From Thermoplasmatales archaeon ex4484_36 (GTDB lineage Archaea; Thermoplasmatota; Penumbrarchaeia; Penumbrarchaeales; EX4484-36), in contig NJDV01000060.1 of assembly GCA_002254765.1 (NCBI GenBank), forward strand, positions 1-7,136: a stretch of 7,136 nucleotides of DNA. The letters run 5' to 3'. The notes under the pieces were generated by a model. The model saw nothing but the letters and a program-made list of their open reading frames with translations. It searched no databases and was not told where the DNA came from. The translations under genes were made by a program, and so were the position numbers. Below are positions 1 through 5,684 of this stretch, in pieces. Positions within the stretch are counted from its first letter, which is position 1, and each line of letters starts with the position of its first letter.

Positions 1-275
1 AGCTTAGGGAAGAACCTCACCAGGTTTCTTCGAGCGTTGGTGGTGGTGTAGCGGGTGAGGACCACGATCGCCGGCACTCCCCACTTCAGCCCTTCCGCTA
101 CGAATTGGTTCAGGAAGATCTCCTTTCCCACGAAGGGAGGTCCATGAACGAGTATATTGGACTTGAGCGGAAAGCCTCCAGAGAGAACCTCGTCAAGCTT
201 CTTCGCACCGGTGGATACCACCCGAATCTTTTTCTTCTCCCCCCGGGGCTTTTTCACAGTGGATGTGGTTTTCAA
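1..275 (-). CDS. KaiC/RAD55-like RecA-superfamily ATPase, N-terminal part (runs off left edge)
   Basis: First 91 residues of a minus-strand gene that continues beyond position 1. After a basic leader (residues 1-18), an STGAKKLDEVLSGGFP stretch (21-36) matches the 'TG...LDE.L.GG.P' lead-in of KaiC/RAD55/GvpD-type ATPases. A P-loop follows at 45-52 (GPPFVGKE), then NQFVAEGLKWGVPAIVVLT, as in this family. The residue after the P-loop lysine is Glu instead of Ser/Thr. The frame is open upstream to an ATG at 314, but the two possible TATA boxes (316-322 and about 298-306) put the transcript start near 293 or 276, so ATG 314 would not be transcribed. I chose TTG 275, which has a GGGGGAG ribosome site at 281-287. 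The role is unknown; such proteins act in signalling, DNA repair or motility, and nothing visible decides between these. Confidence 0.72.
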   Translation of the reverse strand, partial: MKTTSTVKKPRGEKKKIRVVSTGAKKLDEVLSGGFPLKSNILVHGPPFVGKEIFLNQFVAEGLKWGVPAIVVLTRYTTTNARRNLVRFFPK

Positions 276-294
276 GTGGTCTCCCCCGTTGTTT

Positions 295-322
295 GTTATT
301 ATAAGGGCAAACATCTTTTAAA
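295..322 (-). promoter_or_regulatory. TATA-type promoter region of the KaiC-like gene
   Basis: Two AT-rich boxes read on the minus strand: TTTAAAA at 316-322 and TTATAATAA within 297-306. With archaeal spacing of about 25-27 bp, the first gives a start near 293 and an 18-nt leader that contains GGGGGAG. The second gives an almost leaderless TTG start at 275. An 8-bp palindrome (TCTTAAGA, 327-334) lies just upstream. Which box is used cannot be decided by eye. Confidence 0.45.
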
Positions 323-377
323 TCTTTCTTAAGATGGGCGGGGGAAACCTCAAGAAAGGGAGTGGCCTGCAGCGGCT

Positions 378-1403
378 CTACACAATTTTCCATCCTATCC
401 CCAAGGTCCTATCTGTGGTCTCGATGGACTCCTCCTTTTCCATCAGCTGGAACATGGCCCTTATGGCGTCCACGTTCTCAGGGACCACATCGGACTCCTG
501 ATGGACCGCCTGATAGTAGTAAAGCGTTCTGCCGCCCATTACCTTAACTCCGTCTCTCCAAAGAACCGTCTCGTACATGTCCCCACGGGGCCTGAGCATG
601 TCTCTAGCCATCTCCATTACCCTTGCTGTGGATTTGATTCCCAGAGAGCCGGAGGCGAAGGCGATCCGGGGGAATCTCTCCCAGAGGGAGAGTATATCCT
701 CGTCCGTCGAATCCTTGGAGAGCTTGACTATGACACTGTGAAGGTGCATGATAGTTGTTGGCACCTTCACCGCTGTGGTGTATATGTTGATGTCGGGAAT
801 GACGGTTTGAACGTCCGGACCGTGATGGGAGGGCAACTTGAGGGAGGGCTCTATCGCGTTTATAGGACCTTTTGAGGAGTCCCAGGGGTCGGCGGCCCTC
901 CTTATCATGACGGCCTGCACCTCCTCCACGCCGATCTCGCTGTGGAGGGGGTAGAGCGTGCGCACAAGAGCGGTCGTGTTGCAGGAGACAACCCTCACGA
1001 AGCTGCTCCCCCACGCCTTCTGGTAATTGGCATAGGCATTGAAGGAGACCTCCGCTACATCCGCCTTCTCACCCCCTTGGAAGATGGCTTTCACACCTTC
1101 CTTCTCATATAGCGGTTTGTACGTAGCCCCTACCTTCCCGGGAGAGCAGTCTATCATAATGTCTACCTTCTGTAGGAGGTCCTCTAAGGTCCCTTCAACC
1201 CTTATTCCTGCCTCGTCGAAAAGCTCAAGGGAGCTCCTCTTCGCCACGTAGAGGGGGTAGCCCTTCTCCCATGCCTGAATGGCCTCGACGGAGGGGCGGG
1301 TTTTGGTGACACCAACAATCTCCATGTCGCTCTGGGCCGCCACCGCATCGGCGACCCTCTTGCCGATGGTCCCATAACCATTGATTCCGACCTTAACTTT
1401 CAT
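378..1403 (-). CDS. gap: Archaeal (type II) glyceraldehyde-3-phosphate dehydrogenase, NAD(P)-dependent, phosphorylating
   Basis: A 341-residue protein, the usual length for archaeal GAPDH. It interconverts glyceraldehyde 3-phosphate and 1,3-bisphosphoglycerate in the cytoplasm, most often serving gluconeogenesis in archaea. Visible marks are the N-terminal Rossmann motif NGYGTIGKR (8-16), the catalytic cysteine in VVSCNTT (Cys141, where the family has it at about 139-141), RRAADP (168-173), KGPINAI (178-184) and PSHHGPDV (191-198), all typical of the archaeal branch rather than bacterial GapA. The frame is open to 1445, but the ATG at 1403 has an AAGGTGAGG ribosome site at 1407-1415 with 5-nt spacing and places the Rossmann strand at the N-terminus. 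It lies 48 bp downstream of the EamA gene on the same strand and is probably co-transcribed. No catalytic residue appears to be missing. Confidence 0.96.
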   Translation of the reverse strand: MKVKVGINGYGTIGKRVADAVAAQSDMEIVGVTKTRPSVEAIQAWEKGYPLYVAKRSSLELFDEAGIRVEGTLEDLLQKVDIMIDCSPGKVGATYKPLYEKEGVKAIFQGGEKADVAEVSFNAYANYQKAWGSSFVRVVSCNTTALVRTLYPLHSEIGVEEVQAVMIRRAADPWDSSKGPINAIEPSLKLPSHHGPDVQTVIPDINIYTTAVKVPTTIMHLHSVIVKLSKDSTDEDILSLWERFPRIAFASGSLGIKSTARVMEMARDMLRPRGDMYETVLWRDGVKVMGGRTLYYYQAVHQESDVVPENVDAIRAMFQLMEKEESIETTDRTLGIGWKIV

Positions 1404-1451
1404 GAGCCTCACCTTGCCCTTTGGGCGTGCGGGGTAATGGAGCACGGGCTA

Positions 1452-2390
1452 TTAACCCTTACCACCCCTTCCCCCTTCCGGCCTCTGAACGATGTAGACC
1501 CCCAGAAGGATCAAAGCTGCGTAGATGAGGCTCCGGGGTGAGAGCCTCTCCCCCATAAAAATAAAAGAGACAAGTCCTGCGAAGAGAGGCAGCAGATAGT
1601 TGAAATATGAGAGGCGGGAGATGGGATAGGAATCTATCAGGCGATACCATATGATCATGACCGCCCCCCCAACGATGAAGGAAAGAAGTGCAAGAGAGAT
1701 AAACACGGGGGGTAGGAGAACCTTCTCCGGGGAAGGGTTTTCTACGCCGAAAAACCATACGAGTCCCATGAGGGGGACATACATGAGAGCTGAGAGAAAG
1801 CTACTCCAAGCGAGAAGATCTAGGCGGGGGTAGAACTCAAGCGTTTTCTTGGTAACAATACCGCTTACAGAGTAGGAGAGCGCTGTTGAGAGGATGAGCA
1901 ACCCACCTAAGGTAGCGGCGCTCTTCAGTGCCTCCAGGTCCTTTCCCTCAAGGCTGAGAAGGATTATGCCTGTGAAGGAAACAGCTGCTCCAAAAGCCTT
2001 CCCCCTGGTCAGCGGCTCGCCCAGGAAGACGGCGGCCAGTACTGTTATGAAGATGGGCGTTGTAGACTGGAAGATGGAGGAGACAGTAGCAGCAGAGCGG
2101 GGGTCAAGCATGATAATGCCTAGGTTCTGTGCCGCGCTGGGATATGTGGCGGAGAAGAAGGCCACCAGAATGGAGGCGGTGAGGGCCCGTCCCCGGGGGA
2201 CCCTAATACGCCTCCCTATGAGAGCGAAGAAGACGACGAAGAAAATGGCGGTGAGGGCAGCTCTCACAGCCGCGAAAAGAAGTGGAGGGGAGTATCTCAG
2301 AGCATATTTCAGAATTGGAAAGGATACGGCGAAGAGGAAAGTGGAAATGAGTGCGAGAGGAACGTCCCGGGGCCTGAACCCTTCAAACAA
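1452..2390 (-). CDS. EamA/DMT-family membrane transporter (ten-helix drug/metabolite type)
   Basis: A 312-residue polytopic protein with ten hydrophobic segments, roughly at 9-28, 35-58, 68-88, 95-118, 130-148, 160-180, 190-212, 228-248, 250-268 and 270-288+, arranged as two EamA repeats. Each repeat ends in the family's Gly-Glu element: FLGEPLT (122-128) and FMGERLS (258-264). DMT/EamA proteins export or import small metabolites such as amino acids, sugars or purines; the substrate cannot be read from sequence. The start is TTG at 2390, preceded by AAGGAGG (2397-2403) at 6-nt spacing. The stop TAA is followed by an in-frame TAG. It lies 19 bp downstream of the small zinc-ribbon gene and 48 bp upstream of GAPDH, so the three probably form one transcript; a metabolic link to GAPDH is not demonstrated. 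The C-terminal tail is Gly/Arg/Lys-rich and probably cytoplasmic. Confidence 0.9.
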   Translation of the reverse strand: MFEGFRPRDVPLALISTFLFAVSFPILKYALRYSPPLLFAAVRAALTAIFFVVFFALIGRRIRVPRGRALTASILVAFFSATYPSAAQNLGIIMLDPRSAATVSSIFQSTTPIFITVLAAVFLGEPLTRGKAFGAAVSFTGIILLSLEGKDLEALKSAATLGGLLILSTALSYSVSGIVTKKTLEFYPRLDLLAWSSFLSALMYVPLMGLVWFFGVENPSPEKVLLPPVFISLALLSFIVGGAVMIIWYRLIDSYPISRLSYFNYLLPLFAGLVSFIFMGERLSPRSLIYAALILLGVYIVQRPEGGRGGKG

Positions 2391-2396
2391 CTTCCC

Positions 2397-2403
2397 CCTC
2401 CTT
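2397..2403 (-). promoter_or_regulatory. Ribosome binding site deciding the TTG start of the EamA gene
   Basis: AAGGAGG on the minus strand ends 6 nt before the TTG at 2390 and lies in the short gap after the stop of the zinc-ribbon gene. It is the strongest Shine-Dalgarno match in this region and supports the non-ATG start. Confidence 0.7.
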
Positions 2404-2409
2404 AAAAAG

Positions 2410-2553
2410 CTAGATATCTATAGGGGTCGGATCAACCTTTCTGCCGCATCTGGGGCAGACAGGCTCCCAGTGTCCGCAGTGACAGAACCTCTCTGTCTTG
2501 TGACAGTTCTTGCATATCGCATATCCCACGTATCCGCAGCTTTTGCAGAACAT
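2410..2553 (-). CDS. Small eight-cysteine zinc-ribbon protein
   Basis: A 47-residue protein with four cysteine pairs: CKSC (3-6), CKNC (14-17), CHC (24-26) and CPRC (33-36), plus His18, His25 and His28. CxxCG knuckles at both ends look like a double zinc ribbon that could bind two zinc ions; the rest is too short for a further domain. Zinc ribbons of this kind in archaea are often nucleic-acid or protein-binding adaptors, but no function can be assigned. The ATG at 2553 has a GGAAGTGG element 7 nt upstream and puts the first knuckle at the N-terminus. An in-frame ATG at 2577 would add eight residues (MRGGSGLL) and be nearly leaderless from the TATA box near 2611. The gene heads the probable EamA-GAPDH operon, 19 bp before the EamA start. 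The cysteine spacing makes a chance ORF very unlikely. Confidence 0.8.
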   Translation of the reverse strand: MFCKSCGYVGYAICKNCHKTERFCHCGHWEPVCPRCGRKVDPTPIDI

Positions 2554-2603
2554 GAGCAGACCACTTCCCCCCCTCATTGTATTGAGTTATTAAAATCTGT
2601 CCC

Positions 2604-2616
2604 CTTTTTTTATATA
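2604..2616. promoter_or_regulatory. Shared AT core of a divergent promoter (zinc-ribbon/EamA/GAPDH and ABC operons)
   Basis: The T7-ATATA core reads TATATAAAAAAA on the minus strand and TTTTTATATA on the plus strand. Spacing of 25-27 bp predicts a minus start near 2586 (8-33 nt before the zinc-ribbon ATGs) and a plus start near 2637 (2-3 nt before ATG 2640). This is the only strong TATA-like sequence between the two operons, so both directions probably compete for it. A CCCCGGGG palindrome (2618-2625) directly follows and could be an operator; that is speculation. Confidence 0.6.
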
Positions 2617-2639
2617 CCCCCGGGGTTATGTCCTTCTCG

Positions 2640-3251
2640 ATGCCGCAAACCAGCAGGGGGAGGCCTGTCACACCTCTCCGTTACGCCTTCAGGTCCCTTC
2701 ATTACAGAAAAGGAGGTCTTCTTCGGGCCCTGGCATCGCTCTCCCTCCTTTTAATCTACCTGACGGTTTTGGGGGGAGTGGTTGAGGGGGTAGACAGGGA
2801 GATCACCGAGCTTTCGGAGGCGGGGGAGGCCCCATCCAAGGATCTATTGGACTTCCGGGACACTATGGGGAGCTGGTACACTTTCACCTTTGTCCTCTAC
2901 TCCCTCCTCATGCTCTTTCTCGCCCTGACGTACTTCTCCATGGTTGCTGTAGCCAGGGGCGAGGAGTCCCATCTTCTGAAAAGCCTCGGGTTCAGCCGGT
3001 GGGAGGTGGACACACTCTTCCTCCTTGAAGCCCTCCTCCTCACTTGCCTCACCGCTGTCATATCCCTAGCCGTCGCCATAGTCTTCACACCTATCTTCCC
3101 CCGCATATTCCAGCCCTTCGGAATACAGTTTAGAGCCACCTTCCAGCCATTAACCTTCCTTCAGCTCACCCTTGTGCTGGTTGTAACAGCCTCAGCGGGC
3201 GCTGTCCTTGGGGGTGAGATATCCCAAAGGGAGAGGAGGGTTGCAGTATGA
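2640..3251 (+). CDS. Miniature FtsX-like ABC transporter permease 1
   Basis: A 203-residue membrane protein with four hydrophobic segments (about 27-48, 80-104, 124-150, 170-191). The stretch LLKSLGFSRWEV (112-123) after the second segment is the cytoplasmic coupling motif of FtsX/MacB/LolC-type permeases ('.lk.lG.s..ei'). FtsX-family permeases normally carry a large extracytoplasmic domain between helices 1 and 2; here that loop is only about 30 residues. The start at ATG 2640 fits a leaderless transcript from the TATA core near 2610; ATG 2628 would add four residues but lies closer to the box than a transcript start normally does. The stop overlaps the ATPase start as ATGA, and the second permease lies beyond it, so the three probably form one type VII-like ABC complex. 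Substrate or mechanical role is unknown. Confidence 0.82.
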   Translation: MPQTSRGRPVTPLRYAFRSLHYRKGGLLRALASLSLLLIYLTVLGGVVEGVDREITELSEAGEAPSKDLLDFRDTMGSWYTFTFVLYSLLMLFLALTYFSMVAVARGEESHLLKSLGFSRWEVDTLFLLEALLLTCLTAVISLAVAIVFTPIFPRIFQPFGIQFRATFQPLTFLQLTLVLVVTASAGAVLGGEISQRERRVAV

Positions 3252-3919
3252 AGGAGAGTGTGGTTCTTGTAGAGGGCGTGAAGAAAGTTTACGGGAGCGG
3301 CAGAAAGAGGGTTGAGGCCCTACGAGGCGTAGATATGGAGGTTAAGGGGGGAGAGCTTGTTGCGATAATGGGTCCTTCCGGCGCGGGCAAGACCACACTC
3401 CTCAACATAATAAGCGGCATTGAGGCCCCTACCGAGGGGAAGGTGACCGTGAGGGGCATCAGGGTTGACTCTCTTAACGAGAGGGAGAGGAGGCTCTTCA
3501 GGAGGGTCAATATAGGGTACGTCTTCCAGAACTACAATCTCATACCCTCTTTGAACGCCCTTGAAAATGTGCTACTCCCATCACTCTTCTCAGAGGAGGA
3601 CCTCTCAGAGAGAGCTATGGAGCTCCTTAAGATGGTTGGACTTCAGGGGCGCTGGGACCACCTCCCCGGGGAGCTCTCCGGCGGAGAGCGGCAGAGGGTG
3701 GCGCTGGCCAGGGCACTGTTGAGAAATCCCCCCCTCATCCTAGCGGACGAGCCCACGGGAAACATAGACACCACCCAGGCGGGTAAGCTCATGAGGATTC
3801 TAAGAAGGATTGCCAGGGAGGGCAAGGCCATTATAGTGGCCACCCACGACCCTGTGGTGGCCTCCAGTTGCCATAGGGTCCTTAGATTGAGGGATGGAAA
3901 GATGGGAGGAAGGATGTGA
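3248..3919 (+). CDS. ABC transporter ATP-binding protein, LolD/MacB/FtsE family
   Basis: A complete 223-residue ABC ATPase. Visible motifs are Walker A GPSGAGKTT (42-50), Q-loop Gln94 in YVFQN, signature LSGGERQRVALARAL (143-157), Walker B LILADEP with catalytic Glu168, D-loop region GNID (171-174) and switch His200 in ATHD. The ERQRVALARAL and ADEPTGNID wording is characteristic of the LolD/MacB/FtsE/SalX group, which pairs with FtsX-type permeases to extract, export or mechanically transduce. It should power the two flanking mini-permeases from the cytoplasmic face. The start ATG 3248 overlaps the upstream stop (ATGA) and has GGAGG at 3235-3239. The stop TGA overlaps the next ATG (TGATG, 3917-3921). 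Such overlaps imply translational coupling and a fixed subunit ratio. Nothing is missing. Confidence 0.97.
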   Translation: MKESVVLVEGVKKVYGSGRKRVEALRGVDMEVKGGELVAIMGPSGAGKTTLLNIISGIEAPTEGKVTVRGIRVDSLNERERRLFRRVNIGYVFQNYNLIPSLNALENVLLPSLFSEEDLSERAMELLKMVGLQGRWDHLPGELSGGERQRVALARALLRNPPLILADEPTGNIDTTQAGKLMRILRRIAREGKAIIVATHDPVVASSCHRVLRLRDGKMGGRM

Positions 3920-4470
3920 TGGTAGAAGAAGAGGGCCCCTTCACCCCCTTCAAATACATCTATGCCAACATACTTCGCAGATCCCACATGTCAGTGGCGA
4001 TGATAGGTCTTCTCACTGTATCCTCCCTTCTCTTGCTTCAGGCCCTCTCCTTCTCTTTTGAGGCCGGCAGTGCAACCCGCCCTGAGTCAACCCTCTGGGG
4101 AGAGACACCCGTCAAACCGTTGCTTGAGGAGATGGGGTTCGGTGAGGAGATATCTTCAGGGGCTCGGAGGGCAACTCTTGGGGTCTTCTACATCTCCTCT
4201 GCGGTCTCGCTTCTCTCCGGCTACATCCTTCTGCGGTCAGCATTCACCATCTCGATGAAGGAGAGGAGAAGAGAAGTCGAGCTCCTAAAAGCCCTGGGCT
4301 TCTCCAGGGGTGAAGTTGCTAAACTCCTTGTTGGGGAGGGGGTGGTTCTCGCTCTCCTCTCCGGCGTTTTAGCTCTCTTCATCGCCATGCCCCTCTTCGT
4401 CAACCTAGGTGCATACATGATCTCCCGGGGAGAGACGTTCTACACTTCGCTGTACTCCTCATCCTCGTAG
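3916..4470 (+). CDS. Miniature FtsX-like ABC transporter permease 2 (C-terminus probably frameshifted)
   Basis: As sequenced, 184 residues. Its N-terminus (PFTPFKYIYANILRRSH) parallels the PVTPLRYAFRSLHYRKG of permease 1, and both carry the coupling motif (here LLKALGFSRGEV, 123-134). Hydrophobic segments lie at about 25-46, 88-111 and 137-160; the loop between the first two is about 40 residues, again without the usual large extracytoplasmic domain. The fourth helix is absent: the frame ends in YTSLYSSSS. In the -1 frame a strongly hydrophobic segment followed by a charged tail continues to 4529, so one base seems to be missing near the CCCGGGG at 4424-4430. Repaired, the protein would be about 204 residues, nearly identical in length to permease 1. 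The start is GTG 3916 or ATG 3919 behind GGGAGGA (3904-3910). Whether the lesion is real or an assembly error is open. Confidence 0.8.
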   Translation: MMVEEEGPFTPFKYIYANILRRSHMSVAMIGLLTVSSLLLLQALSFSFEAGSATRPESTLWGETPVKPLLEEMGFGEEISSGARRATLGVFYISSAVSLLSGYILLRSAFTISMKERRREVELLKALGFSRGEVAKLLVGEGVVLALLSGVLALFIAMPLFVNLGAYMISRGETFYTSLYSSSS

Positions 4471-4529
4471 CGGTAGCCCTCGCGGGCGCCATACGGGAGG
4501 TTGAAAGGGAGGAGGGAAGCCTCCTTTAG
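4431..4529 (+). pseudogene. Out-of-frame C-terminal transmembrane segment of permease 2
   Basis: Read in the frame one base behind permease 2, this stretch gives LHFAVLLILVAVALAGA followed by a charged tail (REVEREEGSLL) and a stop at 4527-4529. This matches the fourth helix and charged C-terminus of permease 1 (QLTLVLVVTASAGAVL, then GGEISQRERR). Adding one G to the run at 4427-4430 joins the frames as ...MISRG-RDVLHFAVL... It is best read as the displaced end of the same gene rather than a separate gene. Confidence 0.7.
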
Positions 4530-4553
4530 CTTGGAGGGGTTCATCACTGGGGC

Positions 4554-5513
4554 CTAATCGTCATCCACAATTCTGAAATCAATACGGTTCCCCACAGAAT
4601 CATATGCTGCCATGGAATCCTCGCTGAAGGGATAGCCTATGATGAAGTTCACCGCTACAAGTGCCTTCCCGCTGAAGCGGTCCCAGAGGGAGAAGACGAA
4701 TGACCGGCTGCCTCTTGAAGCGTCAACGATGGGCTGGAGGGAGTGGACATGTGGATAGCCGTGAAGGAGAGCGCCAAACTCGTTGGGATAGGTCTCCCTA
4801 GCGCTTTCCATAATCATTTTAGCTACCCTCTTTGAAAGGGTGACGACCTCGGGGCGCTCAAAGAGTATGGCTGTCTCAGGGTCCTCCCGTAGCCACCCCT
4901 CCCCCTCCACCGCCTCCCAGAGAATGTTATATGCCCGGGGGTTCTCCTTGATGGGAAATCTCTCTATCGCTCCCAGAAGCACCTTTTTCTTTCTTCTTCT
5001 GCTCGATGAGCTTCTAAAGGTATAGAGGGTGTGGACCGAGGCGAGAAGGGCCCTATCGTGGAGGTCCCCTCTCTTTCTAAGGATCTTTGAAGCGGTCTTG
5101 AGCGCCTGCCCTGCCTCCTTAAGCCTGCCCGCCCTAACCAAGAGATGAGCCCTCTGCAGGTCGGCCAGGGCCATTGCCCTCCTCTGTCCGGCCCTTTCAA
5201 AGCATTCCCGTGCCCTTTGGAGCTCCTCCACTGACCTAGATACCTCAGCAAGCTGCTGGTAGGCCTCCGCGGAAAGAAGAAGAAGTTCACCTGCGAGCCA
5301 GTGGTTTCCGTGCTTCTCGGCAACCGAGACACCCTCTGCGGTGAGCCGAAGAGGGTCCTCTCCAGATAGAGCCTCAACGCTTCGCATAATCCTCTCACCT
5401 TCCCTTGCGGCTCTCTCCTGCATGGAGGCCGACTGAAGAAGGCCTATCTCACTCCCGAGAACCTTGAGCTCCTGGATCATGAGAAGGGCCTCAAGGGCCT
5501 TGTAATACCTCAT
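4554..5513 (-). CDS. TPR-like helical protein with a C-terminal degenerate MPN/JAMM (Mov34) domain
   Basis: 319 residues. Residues 1-160 are Ala/Leu/Arg-rich helical pairs resembling TPR repeats (for example AEAYQQLAEVSRSVEELQ and LVRAGRLKEAGQALKTASKI). A basic Ser/Arg/Lys stretch (168-177) follows, then a helical link. From about 221 the protein resembles archaeal JAMM/MPN proteins: a helix, then YPNEFGALLHG with the family's glutamate (Glu245), and at the end FIIGYPFSEDSMAAYDSVGNR, matching the strand and tail after the metal site. The intervening segment that should hold HSHP...SxxD is absent, about 30 residues shorter than the family, so isopeptidase activity is not expected. The start ATG 5513 overlaps the stop of the small upstream ORF (ATGA) and has no own ribosome site. 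It is the last gene of the 6849-4554 operon. A scaffold or ubiquitin-like binding role is conjecture. Confidence 0.7.
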   Translation of the reverse strand: MRYYKALEALLMIQELKVLGSEIGLLQSASMQERAAREGERIMRSVEALSGEDPLRLTAEGVSVAEKHGNHWLAGELLLLSAEAYQQLAEVSRSVEELQRARECFERAGQRRAMALADLQRAHLLVRAGRLKEAGQALKTASKILRKRGDLHDRALLASVHTLYTFRSSSSRRRKKKVLLGAIERFPIKENPRAYNILWEAVEGEGWLREDPETAILFERPEVVTLSKRVAKMIMESARETYPNEFGALLHGYPHVHSLQPIVDASRGSRSFVFSLWDRFSGKALVAVNFIIGYPFSEDSMAAYDSVGNRIDFRIVDDD

Positions 5514-5659
5514 TCTTCTGAGGGGAAGTATCTCCCTCTCCCCTCCACTTCTAGGGCCTCCTTAACCCTGCCCTCTGTGGCCAACCCTATCACGGCCATT
5601 GCAGGACCGGGATCTTTCAGATGCTTCAGTGCCGGAAATAATTCCAGTGATTCCTCCAA
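5510..5659 (-). CDS. Small hypothetical ORF, or N-terminal piece of the TPR protein
   Basis: 49 residues from TTG 5659, with GGGGTGG at 5665-5671 and 5-nt spacing; an upstream GTG at 5668 would add three residues but lacks a ribosome site. It starts 25 nt after the DUF2240 stop and ends in TGA overlapping the ATG of the TPR-MPN gene. The peptide is acidic and helical; the part AMAVIGLATEGRVKEALEVE resembles a TPR helix pair, and the next gene opens with RYYKALEALLMIQEL, which would continue such a repeat. Either this is a separate translationally coupled small gene, or a -1 frameshift (real or artefact) splits one longer TPR protein. It fills an otherwise empty gap in a tightly packed operon, which supports it being coding. 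Confidence 0.5.
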   Translation of the reverse strand: MEESLELFPALKHLKDPGPAMAVIGLATEGRVKEALEVEGRGRYFPSEE

Positions 5660-5684
5660 GAGGTCCACCCCGGGGGAAGGGGAA

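Noticed and set aside
331..377. A possible terminator after GAPDH
   Set aside because: The minus strand has only short T-rich bits (CCCTTTCTT) and no convincing hairpin or long T run, so it is not listed as a feature.
193..393. A 66-codon minus-strand frame between GAPDH and the KaiC-like gene
   Set aside because: It overlaps the start of the KaiC-like gene in another frame, crosses its promoter, and shows no domain features.
604..1014. A 136-codon minus-strand open frame inside GAPDH
   Set aside because: It overlaps the conserved catalytic part of GAPDH in a different frame and reads as low-complexity Arg/His/Gly sequence.
2432..2671. A 79-codon minus-strand frame over the divergent promoter
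   Set aside because: It is a shifted frame of the zinc-ribbon gene; the real frame is the one with regularly spaced CxxC pairs ending at 2410.
1894..2754. A 286-codon open frame on the plus strand
   Set aside because: It runs antisense through the EamA and zinc-ribbon genes and into the ABC permease start in another frame. The product is Lys/Arg/Ala-rich without any recognisable domain, as expected from the opposite strand of a GC-rich membrane-protein gene.
4964..5398. A 144-codon minus-strand frame inside the TPR-MPN gene
   Set aside because: It is an alternative frame of the TPR region, rich in Arg/Ser/Pro, with no start signal or domain.
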